Positions 1-6,600 of a stretch of 13,515 nt of DNA are shown here, in pieces. The notes under the pieces were generated by a model, which saw only the letters and a list, made by a program, of their open reading frames with translations, made no database searches and was not told where the DNA came from. The number at the start of each line of letters is the position of its first letter. Position 1 is the first letter of the stretch. The position numbers and the translations under genes are program-made. This DNA comes from Acidobacteriaceae bacterium (GTDB taxonomy: Bacteria; Acidobacteriota; Terriglobia; Bryobacterales; Bryobacteraceae). The stretch is from positions 1-13,515 of the forward strand of contig JAFASD010000289.1 in NCBI GenBank assembly GCA_019244945.1, written 5' to 3'.

Positions 1-1319
1 GGAATGGTGCGCTTCACTTGCCCATACACGAACGCGTCTTTCCAGCGCGTGGAAAACATCGGAAGCGCCCAAACCGTAGTTTGAGCGACTGCATCGTGAT
101 TCAGCGCATGAAAAGCCTTTAGCGCCTCGGCTGCAATCTGCGGGTCATCCGACTGTCGCGCCAGATCGAACCAATGGATTGCGTCGGCGTCATCTTTCGC
201 CAGGTTGTACGCCCAGGCGAGCCGCAACATGACTTCGGCGTCTTGCGGATTTTGTTCATGAGCCTGCCGGAAATATTTGATCGCATCCTGCAGATAACCC
301 AAAGCGAGACTTTTTTTGCCCATGCTCTTAGCGTCCGTTCCAGTTGCTGCAGCGAGCACAGGTGCTGGATTCACCGCATTTGCGGCAGAGCGCTTCTTAA
401 AACCTCTCATCGCATCGAGTTGGTCGCGAGAAATGCTGTCCGCCGGATCAATGGCAAGCACTTGCTCGAACTGAGCCATGGCTTCGGGTTGTTTATGCAT
501 CGCCAGGTACAAATAGGCCAGCTCCCTGCGCAGGGCCACGTTTTGCGGATCCAGCTTCAGAGCGTTTTCGAATTCGTAAGGATAGGGATAACGCGGGTCT
601 AAATCCTCAAGGGCTAGCTCGGCCGTTCGAGAATCTTTCGATCGCGATGCTGCCAGAAGCGCCGCCCTCGCTTCATCCACCCGGTTCAATTGCCGCCAAA
701 CGCGGGCGAGAATCAGAAGCAATTCACTCAGGCTTGGTTTGAGCTTCCGGCAGATCTCATACTGCTCGGCCGCGAGCGGCAGGTCATCGCGCAACTCTGC
801 CAATTGGGCCAATTCCCAATGAGCGCTGAACATCGAGAGATCGTTCGGATTCGCCGATCGCGCCAATGCTTGCTCCCAGCGCGCGATTCCATCGGCAAGC
901 GGACGATCTATATTTTGGAAAGCCTGCTCCGCCGTCGCCCGGGTTGCCGCGCTCCCCTTATGCCGCAAACGATCGAATGTTCTGCGTGCCTCAATAGGTT
1001 TCTTGGTCTCATACGCCAGGAACGCAAATTCGAGGGCCGCCGTTTCGTCCTCCGGCTTCAGACGGAGTGCCGCCTCGAATTCGTCTCGCACATCTGCGTT
1101 TTCCCCTGCCTTGAGCAGCGTGTACGCCAAATCCTTGTGCACGCTCGCATTGCCCGGCTGCTGGGCGAGCGTTTTGCGGAATAAGTCAATGGCGGAATCG
1201 TAATCTTTCTGCGCAAGCGCTTGATAAGCCTGATTTAGCTCCGCATCCCCCGGATCTTGGGCATGCAACAAAGCGCCCCAGGCGACTAAAACGAGGATTC
1301 CGGCAAGTCTGGCCAACAC
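1..1319 (-). CDS. Secreted tetratricopeptide-repeat (TPR) protein, C-terminus beyond the left edge
   Basis: An open frame of 439 codons runs leftwards off the window. The N-terminus is a signal peptide: a hydrophobic stretch (LAGILVLVAWGALLHA, residues 5-20) with likely cleavage after LHA before QDPGD. TPR-like helical pairs follow at about residues 25-90, 165-225, 245-295 and 333-390, with typical signatures such as A-x-x-x-Y/F-x-x-A-L and L-x-P-x-N/D. From about residue 415 (ALPMFSTRWKDAFVYGQVK) the TPR pattern stops and an aromatic-rich segment begins. This could be the start of an outer-membrane beta-barrel, but too little is visible to say. The start is GTG at 1319 (TTG follows directly). 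An in-frame TAG lies two codons upstream at 1323-1325, so no longer start exists, and no clear Shine-Dalgarno is seen. It is divergent from the acyl-CoA dehydrogenase gene. The partner and function of the TPR scaffold are unknown. Confidence 0.85.
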   Translation of the reverse strand, partial: MLARLAGILVLVAWGALLHAQDPGDAELNQAYQALAQKDYDSAIDLFRKTLAQQPGNASVHKDLAYTLLKAGENADVRDEFEAALRLKPEDETAALEFAFLAYETKKPIEARRTFDRLRHKGSAATRATAEQAFQNIDRPLADGIARWEQALARSANPNDLSMFSAHWELAQLAELRDDLPLAAEQYEICRKLKPSLSELLLILARVWRQLNRVDEARAALLAASRSKDSRTAELALEDLDPRYPYPYEFENALKLDPQNVALRRELAYLYLAMHKQPEAMAQFEQVLAIDPADSISRDQLDAMRGFKKRSAANAVNPAPVLAAATGTDAKSMGKKSLALGYLQDAIKYFRQAHEQNPQDAEVMLRLAWAYNLAKDDADAIHWFDLARQSDDPQIAAEALKAFHALNHDAVAQTTVWALPMFSTRWKDAFVYGQVKRTI

Positions 1320-1378
1320 GTGCTATCGAAATAGTTGTCCGTGCGCCGCCTGATTCTCACAGTTAGAATAAAGCCGTT

Positions 1379-2548
1379 ATGCCCAGATTTCCCGGCGTGG
1401 ATTACCTCCAATTCGATTCTCTTCTTAATGAGCAGGAACTCCTGGTGCGCCAGACCGCGCGGCAGTTTGTCGATGAGCGTGTTCTGCCCATCATCCGCGA
1501 AGCTTTCAACAGCGGCACGTTTCCCAGACAACTGATTCCCGAAATGGCCAATCTGGGATTCCTCGGGGCCAATCTGGAGGGCTACGGATGCGCCGGTATG
1601 AACAACGTCGAATACGGCCTCATCATGCAGGAGATCGAGCGGGGCGATTCCGGCTTGCGCAGTTTTGTAAGCGTCCAAGGCGCCTTGGTGATGTATCCCA
1701 TCTATACGTACGGCTCGGAAGAGCAAAAGCAGCATTGGCTGCCGAAGCTGCAATCCGGTGAGGCCGTCGGGTGTTTTGGGTTAACGGAGCCGGATTTCGG
1801 GTCGAACCCAGCCGCCATGCGTACCACGGCGGAAAAACATAACGGCGGCTGGCGCTTGAACGGCGAGAAAACCTGGATCACCAACGGTTCCCTTTCCGAC
1901 ATCGCAATCGTTTGGGCGCGCACACCGGAAGGCATCCGCGGTTTTCTGGTTGAAAAAGGCACGCCTGGTTACTCGACCAGCGACATTCACGGCAAGCTCT
2001 CCATGCGGGCATCGGTCACCTCCAGCCTGCATTTCTCGGATTGTGTTATCCCGCAGGAGAACCAGTTGCCCTGCGCGAAAGGTCTGAAAGCTCCTCTGAG
2101 TTGCCTATCGCAAGCGCGATTCGGCATCGGCTGCGGTGTACTGGGCGCAGCGATGGATTGTTATGAAACGGCTCGCAGCTATACTGTCGCTCGCAAGCAA
2201 TTCGACGATAAGCCACTGGCCAGTCACCAGCTGGTCCAGGAAAAACTCGCCTGGATGATTACGGAAATTACGAAGGCGCAATTGCTTGCGCTGCAAGTGG
2301 CCAAGCTCAAAGACGCCGGCAAAGTAGAGGCCGCGCACATTTCCATGCTGAAGCGGAACAACGTTGCCATCGCGCTCGAGTGCGCGCGACTGAGCCGCGA
2401 TCTACTGGGCGCAAACGGCATCATGGACGAATACCCGATCATGCGCCACATGTGCAATTTGGAAACCGTAAAAACCTACGAGGGCACGGAGCATATTCAC
2501 ACGCTCGTGATTGGGGAGCGAGTGACGGGCATAGCGGCGTATCGGTGA
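1379..2548 (+). CDS. gcdH: Glutaryl-CoA dehydrogenase (acyl-CoA dehydrogenase family)
   Basis: The 389-residue product is a complete flavoprotein of the acyl-CoA dehydrogenase family. Such enzymes oxidise and decarboxylate glutaryl-CoA to crotonyl-CoA in lysine, tryptophan and aromatic catabolism, passing electrons to ETF. Assignment to GCDH rather than a generic ACAD rests on several matches to the human enzyme recalled from memory: RSFVSVQ (Arg94-Ser95, where GCDH has its substrate-binding Arg-Ser), the FAD-binding CFGLTEPDFGSNP (132-144) and WITNG (166-170), KLSMRAS (206-212), and KTYEGTEHIH with the catalytic base Glu368. The DEYPIMRHMCNLE segment (350-362) also fits GCDH. The ATG at 1379 gives the usual bacterial length; the upstream sequence has only a weak purine run. 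No other glutarate-pathway gene or ETF gene lies in the window, so it appears to stand alone. It converges on the Fic gene, leaving 59 nt between the stop codons. Confidence 0.93.
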   Translation: MPRFPGVDYLQFDSLLNEQELLVRQTARQFVDERVLPIIREAFNSGTFPRQLIPEMANLGFLGANLEGYGCAGMNNVEYGLIMQEIERGDSGLRSFVSVQGALVMYPIYTYGSEEQKQHWLPKLQSGEAVGCFGLTEPDFGSNPAAMRTTAEKHNGGWRLNGEKTWITNGSLSDIAIVWARTPEGIRGFLVEKGTPGYSTSDIHGKLSMRASVTSSLHFSDCVIPQENQLPCAKGLKAPLSCLSQARFGIGCGVLGAAMDCYETARSYTVARKQFDDKPLASHQLVQEKLAWMITEITKAQLLALQVAKLKDAGKVEAAHISMLKRNNVAIALECARLSRDLLGANGIMDEYPIMRHMCNLETVKTYEGTEHIHTLVIGERVTGIAAYR

Positions 2549-2607
2549 GTTGGGGAGCTACCGCCGACGCGAAAATTCACGGCGGTTCGAACATTGGTTT
2601 ATGGCAT

Positions 2608-3360
2608 CTAATTCCAGGAAGCTGGGCCTCCTGCAAGGGCGCTCAAGTACTCCTCCAAAGTGGCGTCCAATCGCTGATACGGGAAGGTACGGAACGGTCC
2701 AAGGTCCTCGCGCATGGATGCATGTTCAAGCGTGTCGAGATAAGTTTTTCGATCTTCCGGCCGCACGGCAACCGGAGGGTAACCGCCCCGAAGCAAAAGC
2801 AGGTTCATCAGAACCCGCGCCGCGCGTCCGTTGCCGTCAGCAAAGGGATGGATCGCGACTAACCGGAAATGCGCGTCAAAGCTCCCTCCCGGTTCCGGGC
2901 CGACCTCGGCAAGCCATTCGCCATACTCCTTCATCAGACCCGGAATTTTGACCGCGTTTGGAAAGACAACAGGAGAACCGGCGATGCGGCGGGGCAGGGT
3001 GCTGTAGATACCGCCGATTTCCGGTTGGCTGCGGAACACAATGCGGCGGTGAAGCTCGCGCACTGTCGTTTCGTCTATGGGCGTGGACTTCGCAGCCAGT
3101 TCGCGCATCCATAGCACGGCGTTGTAATGGTCTACAGCTTCTAGGTGGTCGCGCAGGGGCTTGCCGCCAACAGTAATTCCATGTTCGATAAGCTCCGCCG
3201 TTTCGCGCAAGGTGAGTGTGTTGCCTTCAATCGCGTTGGAAGTATAGGTCAGGTCAACGTCATAGGCTTTTTGCAGCGCAAGCAACGCCTCCCGCGATAC
3301 GGGACGCATCGCGTCGAGCCGCTCTTTCTTTGCGGCAATAGAGGTCAGAAGCTCGTCCAT
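2608..3360 (-). CDS. Fic/DOC-family protein with built-in N-terminal inhibitory motif
   Basis: Fic enzymes usually transfer AMP from ATP onto hydroxyl side chains of target proteins. Numbering from the ATG at 3360, the catalytic loop HPFADGNGRAAR covers residues 171-182, with His171 as the general base and the GNGR anion-binding nest intact. The flap region is near 117-130 (GGIYSTLPRRIAGS). The N-terminal segment TYTSNAIEGN (38-47) holds the inhibitory pattern [S/T]-x-x-x-E-[G/N] with Ser41 and Glu45, whose Glu normally blocks productive ATP binding. This makes it a class II, self-inhibited Fic that needs no separate antitoxin. An in-frame TTG nine bases upstream (3369) is an alternative start; neither has a convincing Shine-Dalgarno. 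The 250-residue length is short for class II proteins, which often carry a C-terminal winged-helix domain that is absent here. Targets are unknown. Confidence 0.92.
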   Translation of the reverse strand: MDELLTSIAAKKERLDAMRPVSREALLALQKAYDVDLTYTSNAIEGNTLTLRETAELIEHGITVGGKPLRDHLEAVDHYNAVLWMRELAAKSTPIDETTVRELHRRIVFRSQPEIGGIYSTLPRRIAGSPVVFPNAVKIPGLMKEYGEWLAEVGPEPGGSFDAHFRLVAIHPFADGNGRAARVLMNLLLLRGGYPPVAVRPEDRKTYLDTLEHASMREDLGPFRTFPYQRLDATLEEYLSALAGGPASWN

Positions 3361-3436
3361 GACGTTCAATACATAGCACGGGAGATTCAGTCCCTTCTCA
3401 GGAATTCGACGCGCGTTTTTGCGATTCGCTTCCAGT

Positions 3437-3601
3437 CTAGTGTGGCGTCGCCAAAATCTCTCTAGCGATCATCGTAAGGCAGCCGTCCTCGTCCTCGCCC
3501 GGCTGCTCCGAACGCAAAGAAATTTTAGATACAGGACTAGCTCGATTCTGGATCACATCGTTAAAGAGCACCTCTACTGCCGTGATCCGCGTCTTCCACA
3601 T
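3437..3601 (-). CDS. Possible small protein, 54 residues, upstream of Fic
   Basis: An ATG at 3601 opens 54 codons ending in TAG at 3437-3439. The product begins MWKTRITAVEVLFNDVIQ, has an acidic patch (GEDEDG, residues 35-40) and ends MIAREILATPH. Its amino-acid makeup looks like a folded protein rather than random translation: aliphatic and acidic residues alternate and there are no rare-residue clusters. A GAGAGAG purine run lies about 8-14 nt upstream of the ATG as a weak ribosome-binding site. It lies on the same strand as Fic, 76 nt before the Fic ATG, where a partner gene would sit. It lacks the S-x-x-x-E-G motif of Fic antitoxins, and Fic here is already self-inhibited. I do not recognise the family, and it may be chance or the tail of a decayed gene. 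Confidence 0.25.
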   Translation of the reverse strand: MWKTRITAVEVLFNDVIQNRASPVSKISLRSEQPGEDEDGCLTMIAREILATPH

Positions 3602-3683
3602 ACTACCGCTCTCTCAAAACTCGGGATCTTCTGACATCGGGAACCGCCCTAAGAATTGAACGCAAGCACGTCCAGCTTCGCCC

Positions 3684-3754
3684 GGGGCGTGATAATCGCG
3701 CCGACGATTACTTGTACTATCGGAGTGCGCGTTCGCGGGCGCGATAATTCGCCC
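3684..3754. repeat. Pair of GATAAT-centred GC-flanked repeats
   Basis: Two similar elements lie 52 bp apart: GGGGCGTGATAATCGCGCC (3684-3702) and GGGCGCGATAATTCGCCC (3737-3754). Each is an imperfect inverted repeat with GC arms around an AT core. The second has perfect five-base arms, GGGCG and CGCCC. The spacing is about five helical turns, and the downstream copy ends 28 nt before the DoxX-like start codon. They could be operator half-sites or promoter cores, since GATAAT resembles a -10 box. No regulator gene is nearby and no matching -35 is visible, so the role is inferred only. Confidence 0.35.
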
Positions 3755-3769
3755 TGCACGCAACAGGCC

Positions 3770-3777
3770 GGAAAGGA
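3770..3777 (+). promoter_or_regulatory. Shine-Dalgarno that fixes the DoxX-like GTG start
   Basis: GGAAAGGA ends five nucleotides before the GTG at 3783. It is one of the clearest ribosome-binding sites in the window and supports that GTG over internal candidates. Confidence 0.6.
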
Positions 3778-3782
3778 ATCGA

Positions 3783-4751
3783 GTGGGCTTCAGTTTACTG
3801 AATTCGTCGGCAGTTATTCTTCTCGTGGCAATTCCCAGCGAGGTGATTTGGTCGTGTCTCGTCGGTGGAGTGGTTTTTGCAATCGGCCTCATCGCGATCT
3901 TTCTTCGCGGCGATTGGCCCAAGGCGCGAGGATTTGACAAGCTGATTCTGTTCGGGCCAGTTTTCTACGCGGCGCCACTCGCGGCCTTCGGCACGGAACA
4001 TTTCACGCTGACAAAGGTCATCATGTCGATCATCCCGGGTTGGATTCCATGGCATCAATTTTGGGTGTACTTGATAGGCGCTTGCTTCATCGCCGCCGGG
4101 CTGAGCTTAGTAGCGGGCATTCAAGCGCGACTCGCCGCGAGTTTGCTCGCCTTCACGTTTTTCTCTTTCGTTGTGTTGATGCACGCTCCGGCTTGGGCGC
4201 GACATCCAACCAATCGCTTTGCGCTCACCTTTGTTCTGCGGGAGATATCGTTTAGCGGCGGCGCTCTGGCGCTCGCAGTCGCCCTCGCGGAGCATCCGGA
4301 CGGGCGCGGTCGGCGCATCCTTGCGACGATTGCCCGTTACTTTGTTGCCATTCCAGTGCTCTTCTTCAGCTTTGAGCAATTCATGCACGGCGATCATGTT
4401 CCGGGCATTCCGCTCGAACCCGTGACTCCCACGTGGATCTACGGACACGCGATTTGGACGTACCTAACGGCCGCGGTTTACGCAATAGCAGGTACCCTGC
4501 TGCTTGTCGGCAAGAAAACGCGCGCCGCAGCGACGTGGGTGGGCTTATCCGTCCTGTTCGTCGAGTTAGTTGTTTACGTTCCGATCGGAGTAGCGGAACG
4601 CGCCAGTCTCGACAATGGTCTCAACTACGTAGCCGATACATTGATGTTTTGTGGCGCCGTCCTCATGCTCGCCGGCGCCATGCCGTATCCCTCACGGGAG
4701 AATTCTTTCACGCCGTCACCGAAAGCCCGGACCGCTTCGCGTTCGACGTAA
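3783..4751 (+). CDS. DoxX-like integral membrane protein with two internal repeats
   Basis: The 322-residue product is mostly hydrophobic, with eight or nine predicted transmembrane helices (about 21-41, 52-70, 93-112, 117-134, 150-168, 180-198, 222-242, 249-269, 283-300). The helix pattern, including an A-G-L motif followed by a charged turn (GIQARLAA, 112-119), resembles the DoxX/DUF4267-type four-helix family. Residues about 55-165 and 187-297 align with each other: PGWIPWHQFWVYL matches PTWIYGHAIWTYL, and AAGLSLVAGIQARLAAS matches IAGTLLLVGKKTRAAAT. The protein is therefore a tandem duplication of one four-helix unit. The C-terminal 20 residues are polar and probably cytoplasmic. Function is unknown; DoxX relatives are linked to redox or thiosulfate-quinone roles, but no catalytic residue shows that here. 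The GTG start has a good ribosome-binding site. Confidence 0.75.
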   Translation: MGFSLLNSSAVILLVAIPSEVIWSCLVGGVVFAIGLIAIFLRGDWPKARGFDKLILFGPVFYAAPLAAFGTEHFTLTKVIMSIIPGWIPWHQFWVYLIGACFIAAGLSLVAGIQARLAASLLAFTFFSFVVLMHAPAWARHPTNRFALTFVLREISFSGGALALAVALAEHPDGRGRRILATIARYFVAIPVLFFSFEQFMHGDHVPGIPLEPVTPTWIYGHAIWTYLTAAVYAIAGTLLLVGKKTRAAATWVGLSVLFVELVVYVPIGVAERASLDNGLNYVADTLMFCGAVLMLAGAMPYPSRENSFTPSPKARTASRST

Positions 4752-4792
4752 CATGAGCGACTGTGGGGACACGTTATTCTTGAGCGCTCTAA

Positions 4793-5024
4793 CGCGCTCC
4801 GGGAGCCGAAGGATTTCTGAAGCAGTTCACTATTCTGTATCCCATTAAAGATGCTGCGCGATGGGAGAGGGGATGCTCTGCGTATCAGTTAAACTGGTTT
4901 GACGCGCACCTCTGGTCCTACGCCGAACACTACGGGCTACCCGTAAATTCTTTCGGAGGATCTCCAGCACGGCCGCCTCTACGGTACGGTCCGGGTGTTG
5001 AACCCGTTTTTGGCGGAACAGTAG
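4793..5024 (+). pseudogene. Truncated and frameshifted PIN-domain (VapC-like) toxin remnant
   Basis: From 4793 to 4945 one frame encodes a PIN C-terminal half, including GFLKQFTILYP (residues 7-17), then LNWFDAHLWSYAEHYGLPV with the conserved Asp codon at 4901-4903. After 4945 the family pattern continues one base further along: from 4947 to the TAG at 5022-5024 it reads ILSEDLQHGRLYG, then TVRVLNPFLAEQ. This is the canonical PIN ending, with the SED acidic motif and the x-N-P-F tail. An extra A in the run at 4945-4947 explains the shift. The frame is closed upstream by TAA at 4790-4792, and only 38 nt separate that from the DoxX-like stop. The first PIN strand with its catalytic Asp (about 80-90 residues) is therefore missing. 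No antitoxin (VapB) is present. It cannot encode an active ribonuclease. Family recognition is from motif memory. Confidence 0.8.
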
Positions 5025-5039
5025 GTCACGCGAGGCGAA

Positions 5040-5387
5040 GTGACCGCAACAGATTTTCGACGGATTGCCCTGAGCCTGCCGGGTGCGGAGGAAAGTTCCC
5101 ACATGGGTGCGCCTGACTTTCGGGTGGGCGGCAGGATTTTTGCAACACTCGCTTCAGAAGGCCAGGGGTATGGAAATTTGGTGCTCACGCCGGAGCAACA
5201 GGCGGCATTCGTCGGGGAGGCACCTGAGATCTTCGTCCCTATAGCGGGCGGGTGGGGAAGGATGGGAATGACTCACATTCGACTCGCCGCCGCTACCGAG
5301 GATGTGCTGACGGGCGCATTGCGTGCTGCTTGGAAGTTGCGGATCGAGAAGAACTCCAAGACGGGCCGCAAGGGTCGGAAGCCATAA
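5040..5387 (+). CDS. YjbR/MmcQ-family (DUF419-like) protein
   Basis: The 115-residue product matches the small YjbR/MmcQ family, which has a double-wing DNA-binding-like fold and no firm biochemical role. Diagnostic parts are the N-terminal FRRIALSLPGAEESSHMGAP (residues 6-25), DFRVGGRIFATL (26-37), LTPEQQAAFV (49-58) and VPIAGGWGRMGMTHIRLA (66-83). It ends in the usual helix (LTGALRAAWKLRI) plus a short basic tail (KTGRKGRKP). Length is normal for the family. The GTG start is preceded by GAGG four bases upstream and by an in-frame TAG at 5022, so it cannot extend far. That TAG is also the stop of the PIN remnant, 15 nt away. It converges on the alanine racemase gene with 19 nt between stops and no obvious terminator. 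Confidence 0.88.
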   Translation: MTATDFRRIALSLPGAEESSHMGAPDFRVGGRIFATLASEGQGYGNLVLTPEQQAAFVGEAPEIFVPIAGGWGRMGMTHIRLAAATEDVLTGALRAAWKLRIEKNSKTGRKGRKP

Positions 5388-5406
5388 CGGGCTCTTCCGC
5401 AAAGAT

Positions 5407-6600
5407 TCAGACGTAGACGCGTTTTACTCGGGCGTGAATGCCGCATAGAACGCTGTACGAAATAGTTCCGGCGAGTTTGGCGATTTGTTGAGCGTCTAAG
5501 CTTACGTCGCCTTCCGATCCGAGCAGCGTGACCGCATCGCCGGCGACGGTCTCGGGCGAATTTGTCAGATCGATGGACGTCAGGTCCATGGAAACGGCGC
5601 CTAAAATGGGGGCGAAACGGCCGTTCACGATCACGCTTCCACGATTCGATAATCTGTGCGGAATACCATCGGCATACCCGGCCGCGAGAACGGCCACGCG
5701 CATCGGTCGTGGAGCGCGAAAGATTCCGCCATAACCGATTAGAGATCCCGCTGGAACTTGTTTGACTGAGAGGATGGTCGCGCGCCAGGTGAGTGCAGGT
5801 TTCACTTGCAGGATTTTGGCCGGGGCATGGCCGCGCGCCGGTGACACGTAGCCGTAGATGGCGTGACCCGGACGTATCATCCCGCGCCAGGCTTGCCGTC
5901 TTCCGTAGGCGACGGGAATCGTGCTTGATAAGTGCACGAGCTGCGGGTGAATGCCCGCTTCGTTCAAGCCGTGCGCGAGCTTATCGAACAGCGCGATCTG
6001 GTCGTCGGTTTGGGTTGTCTGATAGTTTGCGGCGGAAGCGAAATGGGTCATCAGACCTTCGAGTTCGATGTGCTTTGCACTCAGGATCGCTTCTCCAAGC
6101 GACGCGGCGTCTGAGCAAACGCCCAGGCGGCCCATGCCCGTATCGATTTTCAGATGATAGCGACACCGTTCTCCTCGGGCTACCGCTAATCGATGAAGCT
6201 CCCGGAGATCTTCGAGCGAATGAATCACGGGAGTCAAATTATAGGCCAGCATTGCCTCGCGCGTGAATGGTAGGAAATCGGCCATTACCAGAATTCGCGC
6301 TTGGATGCCAGCATCGCGTAACGCCACGCCTTCTTCCGTGTTGCTGACCGCCAGCCAGCGTGCGCCCTGCTGTTCGAGCGTGCGCGAGACCTCGATGGCG
6401 CCGTGACGGTAAGCGTCGGCCTTTACTACGGGCATGACTTCCACAGCAGGGCCGACCACGTCGCGGATTGCCTGGAAATTAGCGGCAATTTGAGAGCGAG
6501 AGACTTCTACCCAAGATCTGTAAGGCAAGCCTCTATGCGCCGGCGGATGCCGGGAAGGCGCTTCCTTGCAAGGGGCGGACGTAAGCGGGGATTCGCTCAT
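5407..6600 (-). CDS. alr: Alanine racemase (PLP-dependent)
   Basis: This enzyme interconverts L- and D-alanine with pyridoxal phosphate and feeds peptidoglycan synthesis. The 397-residue protein has the PLP lysine Lys60 in VVKADAYRHG, the KIDTGMGRLG block (151-160), the catalytic Tyr290 in IGYGG, GYADG (308-312) and VSMDL (336-340), plus an intact C-terminal domain ending IHARVKRVYV. The usual AYGHG after the PLP lysine reads AYRHG here (Arg65). There is a polar N-terminal extension of about 28 residues before the first strand (SWVEVSRSQI). The frame stays open for 45 more codons upstream, but the ATG at 6600 overlaps the glycosyltransferase stop as ATGA and is the coupled start. It is the last gene of the six-gene operon. 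Whether it supplies housekeeping D-alanine or serves the polysaccharide genes cannot be told from sequence alone. Confidence 0.94.
   Translation of the reverse strand: MSESPLTSAPCKEAPSRHPPAHRGLPYRSWVEVSRSQIAANFQAIRDVVGPAVEVMPVVKADAYRHGAIEVSRTLEQQGARWLAVSNTEEGVALRDAGIQARILVMADFLPFTREAMLAYNLTPVIHSLEDLRELHRLAVARGERCRYHLKIDTGMGRLGVCSDAASLGEAILSAKHIELEGLMTHFASAANYQTTQTDDQIALFDKLAHGLNEAGIHPQLVHLSSTIPVAYGRRQAWRGMIRPGHAIYGYVSPARGHAPAKILQVKPALTWRATILSVKQVPAGSLIGYGGIFRAPRPMRVAVLAAGYADGIPHRLSNRGSVIVNGRFAPILGAVSMDLTSIDLTNSPETVAGDAVTLLGSEGDVSLDAQQIAKLAGTISYSVLCGIHARVKRVYV

Larger units (their letters stand above)
3370..3782. other. 413-bp spacer between Fic and the DoxX-like gene
   Basis: This is the largest non-coding stretch left of the operon. 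The Fic gene leaves it leftwards and the DoxX-like gene leaves it rightwards, so it should hold two divergent promoters. I found no convincing -35/-10 pair. It contains a possible 54-codon ORF on the minus strand (3437-3601) and two GATAAT-centred repeats (3684-3754). Both are listed separately. No tRNA-like fold or transposon end was recognised. Confidence 0.6.

Noticed and set aside
690..1184. 164-codon open frame on the plus strand
   Set aside because: It is antisense to the TPR gene, which has a signal peptide and repeat pattern.
1364..1369. TAGAAT as a -10 box for gcdH
   Set aside because: It is nine bases before the ATG, and the only -35-like word (TTGTCC at 1335-1340) is 23 bases away, too far for a standard promoter.
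2560..2586. Inverted repeat ACCGCC/GGCGGT between gcdH and Fic as a bidirectional terminator
   Set aside because: The loop is 15 nt, the stem only six base pairs, and no T-run follows on either strand.
3614..3940. 108-codon open frame on the minus strand crossing the DoxX-like start
   Set aside because: It overlaps a gene with a strong ribosome-binding site and its product has no recognisable pattern.
4782..4799. Hairpin GAGCGC-TCTAAC-GCGCTC after the DoxX-like gene as a terminator
   Set aside because: The stem is only six base pairs and no T-run follows. It may be chance in GC-rich DNA.
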